32,572 bases of DNA from a virus. The notes under the pieces are model-generated. The model did no database searches. It saw only the letters and a program-made list of their open reading frames with translations, and was not told the DNA's origin. The position numbers and the translations under genes were made by a program. Below, piece by piece: positions 7,536-14,996 of this stretch. The DNA is taken from IMG/VR virus record IMGVR_UViG_3300035183_001033, positions 1 to 32,572 of that record; one strand, written 5' to 3'. Every line of letters begins with the position of its first letter. Position 1 is the first letter of the stretch.

Positions 7536-8837
7536 TCAGAGGAGTTCGGCTGCGATGGCGTTGGCGACTCCGGCGCCGATGGCTGCGTAGCCGGCAGAGT
7601 TCAGATGAACATTGTCGGCATTGTACTCATCCTTGATGTCATCGAGGTTGCCCGGGGGGCCGCCGGGGTCGTTTTTCCCGATGAGCGCGTCAGTGTCCAC
7701 ATAGAGCGCGCGGCCGTAGTAGGTGGTGTTGATGAGATTGAGGAGGGCGGTGTTGGCGGCGCGGCGCTGGTTGTGGGCTTCGCGGTAGGTCGCGTTGCAC
7801 CAGTCGCGGCGAGGCGCGATGCCGAGCAGCACAGGAAAGATGCCGGCGTTGAGCGCGGCATCAATCATCACGATCATGTCGGAGAGCCAGTTGGCCTGGT
7901 TGAAGTTCGGCCATTCGTTCGCGATGTTGTTCGTGCCGCACCAGATGAAAACGAGGCGCGGGGCGAGATTAACCACATCGGCGTTGAAGCGGGTGCGGAT
8001 GTTGGCGCTCGTCTGCGAACTGATGCCCATGTTCTGGACGCTGATGCCGAGTTGTTGTTCGACGGTCCAGGTGTATTGGGCGGTCTCCGTAAAGGTATCG
8101 AAATAGCTCCCGGTGGCCTGTTCGATGAGGCTGCGGGTGCCCGGGCTGCCAGCGGTGAGAGAGTCGCCGATCGCGATGGCGTCGGGGGGCGGGCCGAGGA
8201 GTTGAATGGGGACAGCGGCATCGGGGACGTTCGAGGTGCCGCTGAGCCACATATCATCGCTCGGCGCGGTGGCGGTTTTCGCGACGGTGAGCGCGTAGCT
8301 CGTGGTGGAGGCCGGCACGAGCGGGAAGACGGCGCTCGAACAGGAGAAGCCCCAGCCGATGTGATCGCCGCGGCGGACGCCGAGGATGGGGCGGGCGAAA
8401 GTGACGGTGTTGAGCGAGTTCGCGGTGAGCTGGTAGAGCAGGTTATTCGAGCTTCCTACGATGTACCAGTGGCCGTTGATGCGTCGCCACACGTCAATCT
8501 GGAAGCGGGTGACGTTGGTGAGGGCCTTGAACCAGAATTTGGCGCCCGTGACGATGGGCATATGGCGCTGAACCCGCATCGGATTTCCGAGCAGCAGGGC
8601 TTGAGTGTCATTCGAGGACCCATGAGATCCGGTGCCGTCAGCCGGGGTGAGATAGCCGCCGCCGATGACATGCATGGCGCGGCGATGGATGCTGGACATG
8701 GCGGCGCGATCGGCGAAGGCGCGGCGGAGTCCGGCGGCGGTGAGGCGGCGTGAGCCGCTCGAGGAGTGATCGAGCAGGAGGTTATCCGCGCTGGTGAGAC
8801 CAGGGGCGGAAAAAAGGGAGGAGGGTCGGATGCGCAT
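7536..8837 (-). CDS. SGNH/GDSL-family hydrolase, virion-associated esterase
   Basis: 433 residues. The C-terminal domain has the SGNH blocks in order: AIGDSLTAG (nucleophile Ser226), NMGISSQTS (Gly271), IWCGTNNI (Asn303/304) and DNVHLNSAGY (Asp408, His411, the DxxH pair). Such enzymes cleave ester bonds, often O-acetyl groups on polysaccharides. The N-terminal 200 residues are beta-rich without a recognised domain and could be a virion attachment or carbohydrate-binding module. The gene lies inside the tail block between a small protein and the tail chaperones. The likely role is modifying host surface polysaccharide during adsorption; substrate is unknown. No signal peptide, which fits a virion protein. 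Confidence 0.88.
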   Translation of the reverse strand: MRIRPSSLFSAPGLTSADNLLLDHSSSGSRRLTAAGLRRAFADRAAMSSIHRRAMHVIGGGYLTPADGTGSHGSSNDTQALLLGNPMRVQRHMPIVTGAKFWFKALTNVTRFQIDVWRRINGHWYIVGSSNNLLYQLTANSLNTVTFARPILGVRRGDHIGWGFSCSSAVFPLVPASTTSYALTVAKTATAPSDDMWLSGTSNVPDAAVPIQLLGPPPDAIAIGDSLTAGSPGTRSLIEQATGSYFDTFTETAQYTWTVEQQLGISVQNMGISSQTSANIRTRFNADVVNLAPRLVFIWCGTNNIANEWPNFNQANWLSDMIVMIDAALNAGIFPVLLGIAPRRDWCNATYREAHNQRRAANTALLNLINTTYYGRALYVDTDALIGKNDPGGPPGNLDDIKDEYNADNVHLNSAGYAAIGAGVANAIAAELL

Positions 8838-8840
8838 AAT

Positions 8841-9035
8841 TCAGACAGTGATGGCGAGTTCGTTTCCGTTGTGGTCCATGAGTTCGTCGCCCTGATCGGA
8901 GATGATTAGGAGCGAATGATTGAGCAGGCCGGGCCAGGTGCGCGGCGCGGAGACGTCCTCCGTCCAGGGAAGCTGAGGCGCCGTGCTGGGCGGATTGGTA
9001 TCGGGGGGCCAGGCTTGTGCCGGGTTGGTGGGCAT
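8841..9035 (-). CDS. Small Pro/Trp-rich protein in the tail block
   Basis: 64 residues, tightly packed between the tail tube gene and the SGNH hydrolase (3-base gaps on both sides). The N-terminus is rich in Pro and Trp (MPTNPAQAWPPDTNPPS) and the C-terminus is short and strand-like (LLIISDQGDELMDHNGNEL). No family recognised. It may be a small virion protein or a connector for the esterase; close packing is the main support for it being real. Confidence 0.6.
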   Translation of the reverse strand: MPTNPAQAWPPDTNPPSTAPQLPWTEDVSAPRTWPGLLNHSLLIISDQGDELMDHNGNELAITV

Positions 9036-9038
9036 GGG

Positions 9039-9554
9039 TTAATAGGTGAGATTTTCGAAGGTGCCCGAGTTCAGCGTTGAGTAGAGTTTGCGGCCGGTGA
9101 GGCGGGCCTGGATCAGGCCGTCGCCGATGGTCTGCGCGGTGATGGCGAGGTGGCAGAAAATTTCCACCGTGTCCTGGCGCTGGCCGTTGTTGTCGTATTG
9201 CTGAATCTGCAGCCAGCCGCGAGTGACGAGCGTTTCGCCGGGGGTGTAATTGGCGGTGCCTCCGGAAAGGGTAGGATTGGCGGCGCGGAGGAGCTTCCAG
9301 AAATTCGGCGTGAGTTCGCTGAGAGTGAGGTCGAAGGTCTGGCGGTCGCGCTGGGCGATGACATCGTGGTCAACCCATCTTCCGCCGATTGGTTTGGAGA
9401 ACACGATTTCATCGAGCTCGTTCGTCCAGTTCAGGTCAGTGACGGTGCCGAGCGAGTAGTTGTTCCACGAGGAAGGTTTGGACTCGCGCGCGGCTCCGCC
9501 TTCACCTTCGCGGACAAAGAAGGCGTAAGTTTGGATTAATTTGGGGGCTGGCAT
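9039..9554 (-). CDS. Major tail tube protein (probable)
   Basis: 171 residues, starting MPAPKLIQTYAFF. It carries the beta-rich pattern expected of tail tube proteins (GTVTDLNWTNELDEIVFSK, TFDLTLSELTPNFWKLLRA, DTVEIFCHLAITAQTIGDG). It lies between the gp37-like connector gene and the tail chaperone/tape measure block, exactly where siphoviruses encode the tube. No sheath gene accompanies it, so a non-contractile tail is inferred. The family was recognised by pattern and position, not by a strong motif. Confidence 0.7.
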   Translation of the reverse strand: MPAPKLIQTYAFFVREGEGGAARESKPSSWNNYSLGTVTDLNWTNELDEIVFSKPIGGRWVDHDVIAQRDRQTFDLTLSELTPNFWKLLRAANPTLSGGTANYTPGETLVTRGWLQIQQYDNNGQRQDTVEIFCHLAITAQTIGDGLIQARLTGRKLYSTLNSGTFENLTY

Positions 9555-9572
9555 GGGAGTGAGTGGGTTGGG

Positions 9573-10004
9573 TTAGGCAAGGAGCAGTTGAGCGGCCACG
9601 GTGAGTTCGCAGGAGCGGGTGCCCTCGTCATCGAGGTCCGTGCGATGCGAGAGGATGCGAAAGCGTTGCGGGCTGTTCGGAGCGGCGCTGTCAATGGGCT
9701 GATCCTGGATGGCGCGGATGGCTTCTTCGAGCAGCGTGACGGCGCTGTGGGCGTTATGAAGGCGATGCTGGATGATCGCGACGCGGATGCGCTCATTGAG
9801 AACCGGGCGGGTTGTGCGCTGCGCGGAAGATCCGGGCGATTCGCCCGAGGCGAAGCCAATCGCGACCACGAGGTCCTGGCGGCCGATGGCCTGGGCGACG
9901 GTGTTGACGAAATCTGGACGGTCGTCCGTGTAGATTTTCACGCCAGCGAAGGCTGGGCGCGCTTCGAGCAATTCCTTGAGGCGGGATTGGAGGGCGGTGA
10001 TCAT
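9573..10004 (-). CDS. gp37-like (DUF1834-type) tail terminator/completion protein
   Basis: 143 residues. The N-terminal half (MITALQSRLKELLEARPAFAG) and RIRVAIIQHRLHNAHSAVTLL... resemble the Mu gp37/DUF1834 family and other tail-terminator proteins: an N-terminal helix, then strands, then a helix starting with an AV/LL pattern. Its start overlaps the gp36-like stop (ATGA at 10004..10001), the same gene order as Mu 36-37. The role is probably capping the tail tube or joining it to the head. Assignment rests mainly on order and size. Confidence 0.6.
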   Translation of the reverse strand: MITALQSRLKELLEARPAFAGVKIYTDDRPDFVNTVAQAIGRQDLVVAIGFASGESPGSSAQRTTRPVLNERIRVAIIQHRLHNAHSAVTLLEEAIRAIQDQPIDSAAPNSPQRFRILSHRTDLDDEGTRSCELTVAAQLLLA

Positions 10005-10360
10005 GCGCGGATGCCGATGGGAGAATCGCCGCCGCGGAGTCCGGCGCGGGGATCGTCGGAGAGGATGGGGTCGGCGCGGCGGGTGATGGCGGCGAGTTGT
10101 TCGCGGGCCTGTTGATAGAGTTGGGCAATGTCCTTGGGCACTGGGCCGACCAGGGCGTAGGCATAGTGCAGCGTGAAGGCGCGCACAAGGGCGACGCGGA
10201 GTTCCTCCGGGATGGTGAGGCCGGCGAGTTCGAGGTCGAGGCGTGCTTCGGCCTCGGCGATGAGGACGGGCAATGGGTTCGCGATGCCGGCGTTCGAGAG
10301 CGCCTGAGTGAGTTGGGTCTGGCGCTCGGATGTGAGGAGGAGTTGGTCAGGGGTGATCAT
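10001..10360 (-). CDS. gp36-like (DUF1320-type) head-tail connector protein
   Basis: 119 residues, starting MITPDQLLLTSERQTQLTQ, largely helical, with LIAEAEARLDLELAGLTIPEE and a helix containing LVRAFTLHYAYALVG. The pattern of an N-terminal acidic helix pair and a YAL helix fits Mu gp36-type/head-completion proteins that act at the head-tail joint. It overlaps genes on both sides by ATGA, keeping it in one translational unit. Family assignment is moderate, resting on order 36-37 and composition. Confidence 0.6.
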   Translation of the reverse strand: MITPDQLLLTSERQTQLTQALSNAGIANPLPVLIAEAEARLDLELAGLTIPEELRVALVRAFTLHYAYALVGPVPKDIAQLYQQAREQLAAITRRADPILSDDPRAGLRGGDSPIGIRA

Positions 10361-10599
10361 GGCTTGACGCCGAGCCGGCCCAGGAGGGCTTCAAGTTGGC
10401 TGATCTTTTCCTCGAGGGCTGCCAGCCGGGCCTTCTGGGCTTCGGGAGATTCCGGGTCCGGCGTCGGCTCCGGGGCGCGCCGGGCATCGGCCGGAATTTC
10501 ATCCTCGCGCACGAACCGGCAGCCGGGCGGCAATTTGCCGCGCGGCGCCGTGACGATCGTTACGATCTGATTCTGTTCATTCAGCACGGCCCAGTTCAT
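10357..10599 (-). CDS. Small protein with C-terminal coiled coil
   Basis: 80 residues: a short beta segment (MNWAVLNEQNQIVTIVT), a Pro/Glu-rich linker, then a heptad-like helix (AQKARLAALEEKISQLEALLGRLG). Proteins of this shape are often small virion or fibre-associated factors. It sits between the tail fibre gene and the gp36-like gene, ATGA-coupled to the latter. Function unknown; a fibre-associated assembly factor would suit the position. Confidence 0.65.
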   Translation of the reverse strand: MNWAVLNEQNQIVTIVTAPRGKLPPGCRFVREDEIPADARRAPEPTPDPESPEAQKARLAALEEKISQLEALLGRLGVKP

Positions 10600-10603
10600 A
10601 GAA

Positions 10604-12400
10604 TCAGAAATAGGTGATCACGTAAACGGCGCCATCGCCGCCGTTGCCGCCTGCGCCGCTCGGGAATCCATTTTCGGAAGCCGCACCCCCACCGCCGCCG
10701 CCGCCGGGTTTACCGCCGTTGCCGCCATTGCCGCCAGGCACGCCGAGCCCGCTGCCGCCGCCTCCGCCGCCAGCGCCGGAGAGGAATGTGTTAGCACCGG
10801 TAACGCCATTACCACCGCCAGCTGTTCCTCCGTTACCTCCGTCGGCAGTTCCGACGAGCCTCCATTGAGAGCCTTGCCCGCCGGCGGTAATAGCATTTCC
10901 GCTACTAATTCCGGCGCCACCGCCTCCTGCTCCTGGTCCCATTCCGGAAAGGCCTGCGTTAGGGATGGATGCCCCGGTCCCGCCCGCAGTTCCACCGCGT
11001 CCAATAACAATACCGCAGTTCTCACCGCTTTGAGCGCCTCCTCCCGAAGTGCTCCCACCACCAGCACCTCCGGCTACATTATCAGCTACTATCGTACCAA
11101 AAGCGCTATCCCCACCTTGGATACCTGAATTTCCGTTAGTATCATTGGTGGTCACTGAGGCTCCGCCGGCGCCACCAGCTCCAACGGTGACCGGGACCGT
11201 GGCCCCGAATTGGTCCGCAGGTAAGGTCACATGAACCCAGCAGCCCGGGCATCCACCGGCGCCGCCACCGCGCGTAGTATTTGGTGCGCCGCGTCGCCCC
11301 GAGCCGCCGCCGCTGCCACCGGCGACGATGATTAATTCGACAACCCTGGCTCCGGTTGGCTTGGTCCAGGTGTAACTTCCAGCAACGTCGTAAATGTCAA
11401 TCTTCGCAGGTGTTCCGCCGCCTGAAAGCATAGCAGGCACCCAGGCGCTCCCATTCCATTGAGGTACCTGTCCGGTTGCTGCCCCGCTTTGTTCAAGTTG
11501 CGAAAGCGGATGCGTGTGTGAGGCCGCGGCGGCGCCGATGTCGGCGAGCACTTGGGATGGCGTACGCTCTTGGAGCACGCCGCCGGAGCGACGCAGCATA
11601 TTGCCGTCAGTAGTGAGATTCAGGCGCGCGGCGGGGACGGTGCCCGAAGTAAGATCGCTAGCGCTTCCGCTGTTGGCGATGGCCGCGAGACCGGTGACGG
11701 CCACTACAGGATTTCCGGCCACGCCATCTCCGTTCGTCACGGAAATGTTAGCTCCGGCGGTGATGGTGCGGGCGGCGACAGTGCCGGGGCCAGTGCGGGC
11801 GATCAAGCCGTCCGTGGCCAGATTGTGCAGCGCCGCGGCCTGTCCGGTGAGGGCGAATGAACGGTCGGCGGAGAGATCGCCGCCGCCGGTGAGGCCGGTG
11901 CCGGCGCTGATCTGGCGAGCGGGCGGGACGTAGCGCGTATCGGCATTGATCCAGCCGGCGTTGCGGCGCGCGTAGGCGAATCCATCCTGAGGCGCTTCCG
12001 GGATGCCGCCGCCGCCGCCGGTGGGAGTCTTCCAGGAAACGTCGTAGTCAGTGGCGGAATTCTTCGCGAGGACCTGGTCCGTGGCACCGCCGGGCGGGAG
12101 GCCGACGATGGCGGGGGTGATGTTGGCGAAGCCGGTGCCGATCTGTGAGATGTCCACCGTGCCTGAGCCTGATGGCACGGTCATCTCGATGAGACGAGTG
12201 GGCGGTGATGTGGTGACGCGGTAATTGCCGGCGGCGAGTTCGATGTCGAGGAGGCCGCCGGTAAGCGTCACGTCCACCGTGATTGGATCGGAGAGAATCA
12301 CCTGGCCGCCGATCAGGCGCGGGTCGGGCAACGGACGGATGATGACCTTGCCCGCGAAGGGCGCGCCTTCGGAGGTCTTGAAGGTGCCGGTGACTCTCAC
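10604..12400 (-). CDS. Tail fibre / receptor-binding protein with polyglycine C-terminal domain
   Basis: 598 residues. The N-terminus (about 1-90) is a beta domain (GTFKTSEGAPFAGKVIIRP). Residues 90-330 hold fibre-type repeats such as ISAGTGLTGGGDLSADRSF and SHTHPLSQLEQSG. Residues 333-598 form a glycine-rich domain that starts YTWTKPTGARVVELIIVAG and continues with many GG-x-GG runs, like the glycine-rich adhesin domains of some phage fibre tips that pack as polyglycine helices. Such tips bind surface receptors and vary quickly. The start is GTG at 12400 with no clear ribosome-binding site, 10 bases downstream of a palindrome. The gene sits between head genes and connector genes instead of at the end of the tail block, which is unusual. 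Confidence 0.85.
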   Translation of the reverse strand: MRVTGTFKTSEGAPFAGKVIIRPLPDPRLIGGQVILSDPITVDVTLTGGLLDIELAAGNYRVTTSPPTRLIEMTVPSGSGTVDISQIGTGFANITPAIVGLPPGGATDQVLAKNSATDYDVSWKTPTGGGGGIPEAPQDGFAYARRNAGWINADTRYVPPARQISAGTGLTGGGDLSADRSFALTGQAAALHNLATDGLIARTGPGTVAARTITAGANISVTNGDGVAGNPVVAVTGLAAIANSGSASDLTSGTVPAARLNLTTDGNMLRRSGGVLQERTPSQVLADIGAAAASHTHPLSQLEQSGAATGQVPQWNGSAWVPAMLSGGGTPAKIDIYDVAGSYTWTKPTGARVVELIIVAGGSGGGSGRRGAPNTTRGGGAGGCPGCWVHVTLPADQFGATVPVTVGAGGAGGASVTTNDTNGNSGIQGGDSAFGTIVADNVAGGAGGGSTSGGGAQSGENCGIVIGRGGTAGGTGASIPNAGLSGMGPGAGGGGAGISSGNAITAGGQGSQWRLVGTADGGNGGTAGGGNGVTGANTFLSGAGGGGGGSGLGVPGGNGGNGGKPGGGGGGGAASENGFPSGAGGNGGDGAVYVITYF

Positions 12401-12410
12401 TTGGGGTCAG

Positions 12411-12439
12411 AAAAAGTGCGCACTGAGTGCGCACTTTTT
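12411..12439. repeat. Palindrome copy 1 (terminator-like, AAAAAGTGCGCACT arms)
   Basis: A perfect 14-base inverted repeat around one central G: arm AAAAAGTGCGCACT and its complement. A-run and T-run flanks make it look like a bidirectional intrinsic terminator. It is preceded by GGGTCAG and followed by GAAAAAGGGTG. It lies in the 176-base gap ahead of the tail fibre, 10 bases upstream of the fibre start codon. Related copies are at 12477..12505 and 31199..31227. Confidence 0.85.
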
Positions 12440-12476
12440 GAAAAAGGGTGCGCGCGTGAGTTGGTTAAGTTCGGCG

Positions 12477-12505
12477 AAAAAGTGGTAACTGAGTGACCAC
12501 CTTTT
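12477..12505. repeat. Palindrome copy 2 (imperfect)
   Basis: Same 29-base design as copy 1, shifted by exactly 66 bases, with arm AAAAAGTGGTAACT against AGTGACCACCTTTT (two mismatched pairs). Like copy 1 it is followed by GAAAAAGGGTG, so the two form a short tandem duplication. The inner arm follows the GGTC/GACC version found in copy 3, not the GCGC version of copy 1. Confidence 0.8.
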
Positions 12506-12518
12506 GAAAAAGGGTGAG

Positions 12519-12550
12519 CGGGTGGCGCAGAGGCGGGGCTGCGCCACCCG
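12519..12550 (-). terminator. Hairpin with 12-bp GC stem, possible terminator
   Basis: CGGGTGGCGCAG and CTGCGCCACCCG form a perfect 12-bp stem with an 8-base loop. On the minus strand, the direction of late transcription, a T-run (CTTTTTC) follows only about 10 bases later, so it is not a canonical terminator. It lies 26 bases after the stop of the small structural gene. It may attenuate late transcription before the tail fibre and tail genes. Confidence 0.5.
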
Positions 12551-12576
12551 CGGGTTGCCGTGGTGAGGCCGGAGGC

Positions 12577-12939
12577 TCACGAGACGATTGCGGCCCAGTT
12601 CGTGGAACTGGTGGCGATGAAAAGAGCGAGCGTGAGCCCGCTTTGCGTGACGGCGGCGTTTGCGGCACCGCCGTTGATCGTTCCGCCGGTTGGCGGATAG
12701 ACCTTCAATGCCTGCGCGGAGGTGGCGTTGTAGACGGCCACTATCTGGCCGGGCTGGGCGATGGCTGGCAGGCGCACGCCCTTCGTGCCGTCCGCGCCAG
12801 TGACGTGGTTGACGGAGGCGGTCAGTGGCGTGGCCGTGGCCTGGGTGGAGCCAGCGGCGGCCGCAGTGGCGGCGTTGAATGAAACCGGAATTGGGCCGCC
12901 GAGCCTGAGCCCGGCGGCGGTGCGGCGTACTCCCATCAT
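12577..12939 (-). CDS. Small structural protein, capsid decoration-like (probable)
   Basis: 120 residues, low in charge and rich in Ala, Thr and Gly. The C-terminal half (GQIVAVYNATSAQALKVYP, TGGTINGGAANAAV, LALFIATSSTNWAAIV) is a pattern I know from small phage beta-sandwich virion proteins, with conserved N-x-x-x-x-x-L-x-V-Y-P, G-x-x-I-N-G and a TxW-type ending. It follows the capsid gene by 21 bases, the usual place of a decoration protein. Two ATG codons (12939 and 12936) are possible starts and neither has a clear ribosome-binding site. Confidence 0.65.
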   Translation of the reverse strand: MMGVRRTAAGLRLGGPIPVSFNAATAAAAGSTQATATPLTASVNHVTGADGTKGVRLPAIAQPGQIVAVYNATSAQALKVYPPTGGTINGGAANAAVTQSGLTLALFIATSSTNWAAIVS

Positions 12940-12960
12940 GGCGAGTCAGGGGATGGAGGA

Positions 12961-14943
12961 TTAGGCGCTCACGAAGCGGTGACCGCAGGCGGTGGAGCCG
13001 CGGGCCACGCCGTAGATGACGTCGAGGCGCGTGTTGAGCGCGCGGGTGTTCGGGTCAATCCAGCGATCGCTCAGGAGCGAGAGGCCGGTATTGGGATCGC
13101 GGATGACCTGGAGGTTGCCGATGTAGTTCGCGCCGATGAGGCGCTCCGGATTGTCGGCGATGCGCGTGGCGAGGACCAGCGCGGAGCGTTGGAAGGCGAA
13201 GCCGATGAGGTTGATGCCGTTGTTGGGCAGCGCGGGGTATTCCCAGATCGCGTCGAACCCTTTCACGTTTCGCCATTGGGCGTAGGCGCTGGCGTTGTTC
13301 GCGAGGCCCGGGGTGCTGATCAGGATTTCATCCTTGCCGAGCGCCTCGGCGAAATCAGAGTTGACCCACATATTGCGGCCGAACGGCGGGGCGCCGTTCG
13401 AGTTGAGGGCCTTCGCGGCGGTGGCGATGTCATCGTAGCTCTTGAGGTTCGCCGCGCCGGTGGTGACGCTGGTGAAGGCGGTGGTGATGAGCGCGGCCAG
13501 GGCGTCCACGATGGAGTTACCGAGGGCGACGCTCTGGGCTTCGGCGTGCTCTTCGACCAGGTTGCGCGCGGTGGCCAGGTACTCGGCCGCCGTGAAGGCG
13601 TAGAGGACCTGCTTGTGATTCGAGAGCTGGACGGAGACGTCGGTGTCGGCGGTGTCCGTGGCGGCGGAGCCGAAGTTGGCCACGGTAGGAACGCCGATGA
13701 TGCGGGTGATGATGGTCTGGTTGAGGCGAGCCTGCTCGTCGCTGAGGTCGAGGGTGACGCCCAGGAGGTAGGGCCGGCGCGCTACGATGAGATCGAGCGT
13801 GCGCTGGGCGATGAGGCTCGAAGCGAGGGTGCCGAGGACGTTGGCCGCGGCGATCGCGCCGTCTTTCGCGCGGTAGCGCTCGAAAGGAATGCGCTCGCCC
13901 TTGTCGAGCAGGGGCTTGAATTCTTTCAGGTAGATGTGGCCGGCTTCGAGGGGATCCTTTTGGAGGGCGTCCTGGTAGCCGGTGAAGGCGGCCTCGATAG
14001 CTTCGCGCGTGATTGAGGCGCGCGGCGTGGCGGTGATGGCCTCGCCGCGTGCGGCCGTGACGGCGTCACGCACGGGCAGAGATTCGAGGAGCTTGGCGTT
14101 CTCGGGATCGGCCAGGATGAGTTTGGCCCAGCGGTCCTGAGTGTCTTTGTCCTGCGGCGCGATGGCGCCGCGACGGACATGAGAGGCCACGATGGCCTCG
14201 GCTTCGGATTTGCGCTTCGCCTCTAAGGCGGCGCGAGTTTTTTCGAGTTCAGCTTTCAGGGCGGCGATCTCGGCCTCGCGATCCGGCGCGGGGGTGGGCT
14301 GGTTGGCCGCGGCCACGGGCGCCGGGGCGGGGGTATTGTTCGGGGGTGTTTGTTCGGGCATGGGGGTGACGGAGGGTTGTTGTTTTTCGGGTGAAGGATT
14401 TTTCGCCCAAATGGGGGCGATGCTTCGGAAAGCCGGGTCGTTAGTGAGGGCCCCCATGTTCAGGGGCGCGCCGGCGATGCCCGCGGGATCGCCCGGGGCA
14501 TCGTAGAATTTGGGAGAGAAGGCGCGATAGGTGCGGCCGGCGATGGCCTCTCGGCCGGCGGCGCTCCATTCGACGCGCGCCCAGATGCCGGGCTCGGGTT
14601 GGTCGCGCCAGGCGAATTCGAGCGGCCAGCCGCTCGCGGCCTTGTTCTCGTGGTCGAAGTCGAAAAAGGGTCGCTGGCGGCTCTCGCTTGAAAGGTTACG
14701 GCGCGCGGCTTCGACGGCAGCAGCGCCGGAAGGGTCAACGCGGATGCGGAGAGAGACCGGCACCCCGGCGCGGGAAGCGGTGATGGCGTGTTCGCCAGCG
14801 GGCATCCACATGATCCATTCCGGGACGGGCGCGGCCTCGGCGCCGAAAGGGAGGGCGAAGCGGGCGTCGAGCGGCGGGCGCTCAGCGTCGGGCGGGTTGG
14901 TGCCGGCCGGCGCGGGCGGCGGGGTCGAGACGTTCTCCGGCAT
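12961..14943 (-). CDS. Fused Mu I-like protease, scaffold and major capsid protein
   Basis: 660 residues in one uninterrupted frame from ATG 14943 (upstream codons of the longer frame look non-coding). Residues about 40-180 resemble the Mu I prohead protease (DFDHENKAASGWPLEF with His98, WARVEWSAAGREAI, YRAFSPKF with Ser143, GALTNDPAF). Residues 195-300 are Pro-rich, then a coiled coil (EIAALKAELEKTRAALEAK) as expected of a scaffold. From about 310 a major capsid domain follows (TREAIEAAFTGYQDAL, KQVLYAFTAAEYLATARNL, FGRNMWVNSDFAEALG). In Mu these are separate I/Z and T genes. Met195 could be an internal start for a scaffold-capsid form, as Z is in Mu, but lacks a visible ribosome-binding site. 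The protease would have to release the capsid domain. Confidence 0.8.
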   Translation of the reverse strand: MPENVSTPPPAPAGTNPPDAERPPLDARFALPFGAEAAPVPEWIMWMPAGEHAITASRAGVPVSLRIRVDPSGAAAVEAARRNLSSESRQRPFFDFDHENKAASGWPLEFAWRDQPEPGIWARVEWSAAGREAIAGRTYRAFSPKFYDAPGDPAGIAGAPLNMGALTNDPAFRSIAPIWAKNPSPEKQQPSVTPMPEQTPPNNTPAPAPVAAANQPTPAPDREAEIAALKAELEKTRAALEAKRKSEAEAIVASHVRRGAIAPQDKDTQDRWAKLILADPENAKLLESLPVRDAVTAARGEAITATPRASITREAIEAAFTGYQDALQKDPLEAGHIYLKEFKPLLDKGERIPFERYRAKDGAIAAANVLGTLASSLIAQRTLDLIVARRPYLLGVTLDLSDEQARLNQTIITRIIGVPTVANFGSAATDTADTDVSVQLSNHKQVLYAFTAAEYLATARNLVEEHAEAQSVALGNSIVDALAALITTAFTSVTTGAANLKSYDDIATAAKALNSNGAPPFGRNMWVNSDFAEALGKDEILISTPGLANNASAYAQWRNVKGFDAIWEYPALPNNGINLIGFAFQRSALVLATRIADNPERLIGANYIGNLQVIRDPNTGLSLLSDRWIDPNTRALNTRLDVIYGVARGSTACGHRFVSA

Positions 14944-14982
14944 GGCGTTGGTGATGATAGTAGCGCGGCTCGCGCGCGCAAG

Positions 14983-14993
14983 TGACCTGGTCA
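14983..14993 (-). promoter_or_regulatory. Dyad TGACCTGGTCA upstream of the capsid gene, candidate late operator
   Basis: An 11-base palindrome 40 bases before the capsid start. On the minus strand it is followed after 20 bases by TACTAT, a possible -10 element, with no good -35, as in activator-dependent Mu late promoters. The same dyad with conserved flanks (CTGACCAGGTCA then TTGC and CGCGCG) occurs at 21755..21765. The activator that binds it is not known. Confidence 0.55.
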
Positions 14994-14996
14994 GAG

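Noticed and set aside
7494-8753. 419-residue plus-strand open frame
   Set aside because: It is antisense to the SGNH hydrolase, which has a full set of catalytic motifs; repetitive Gly/Val/Asp composition marks it as a shadow.
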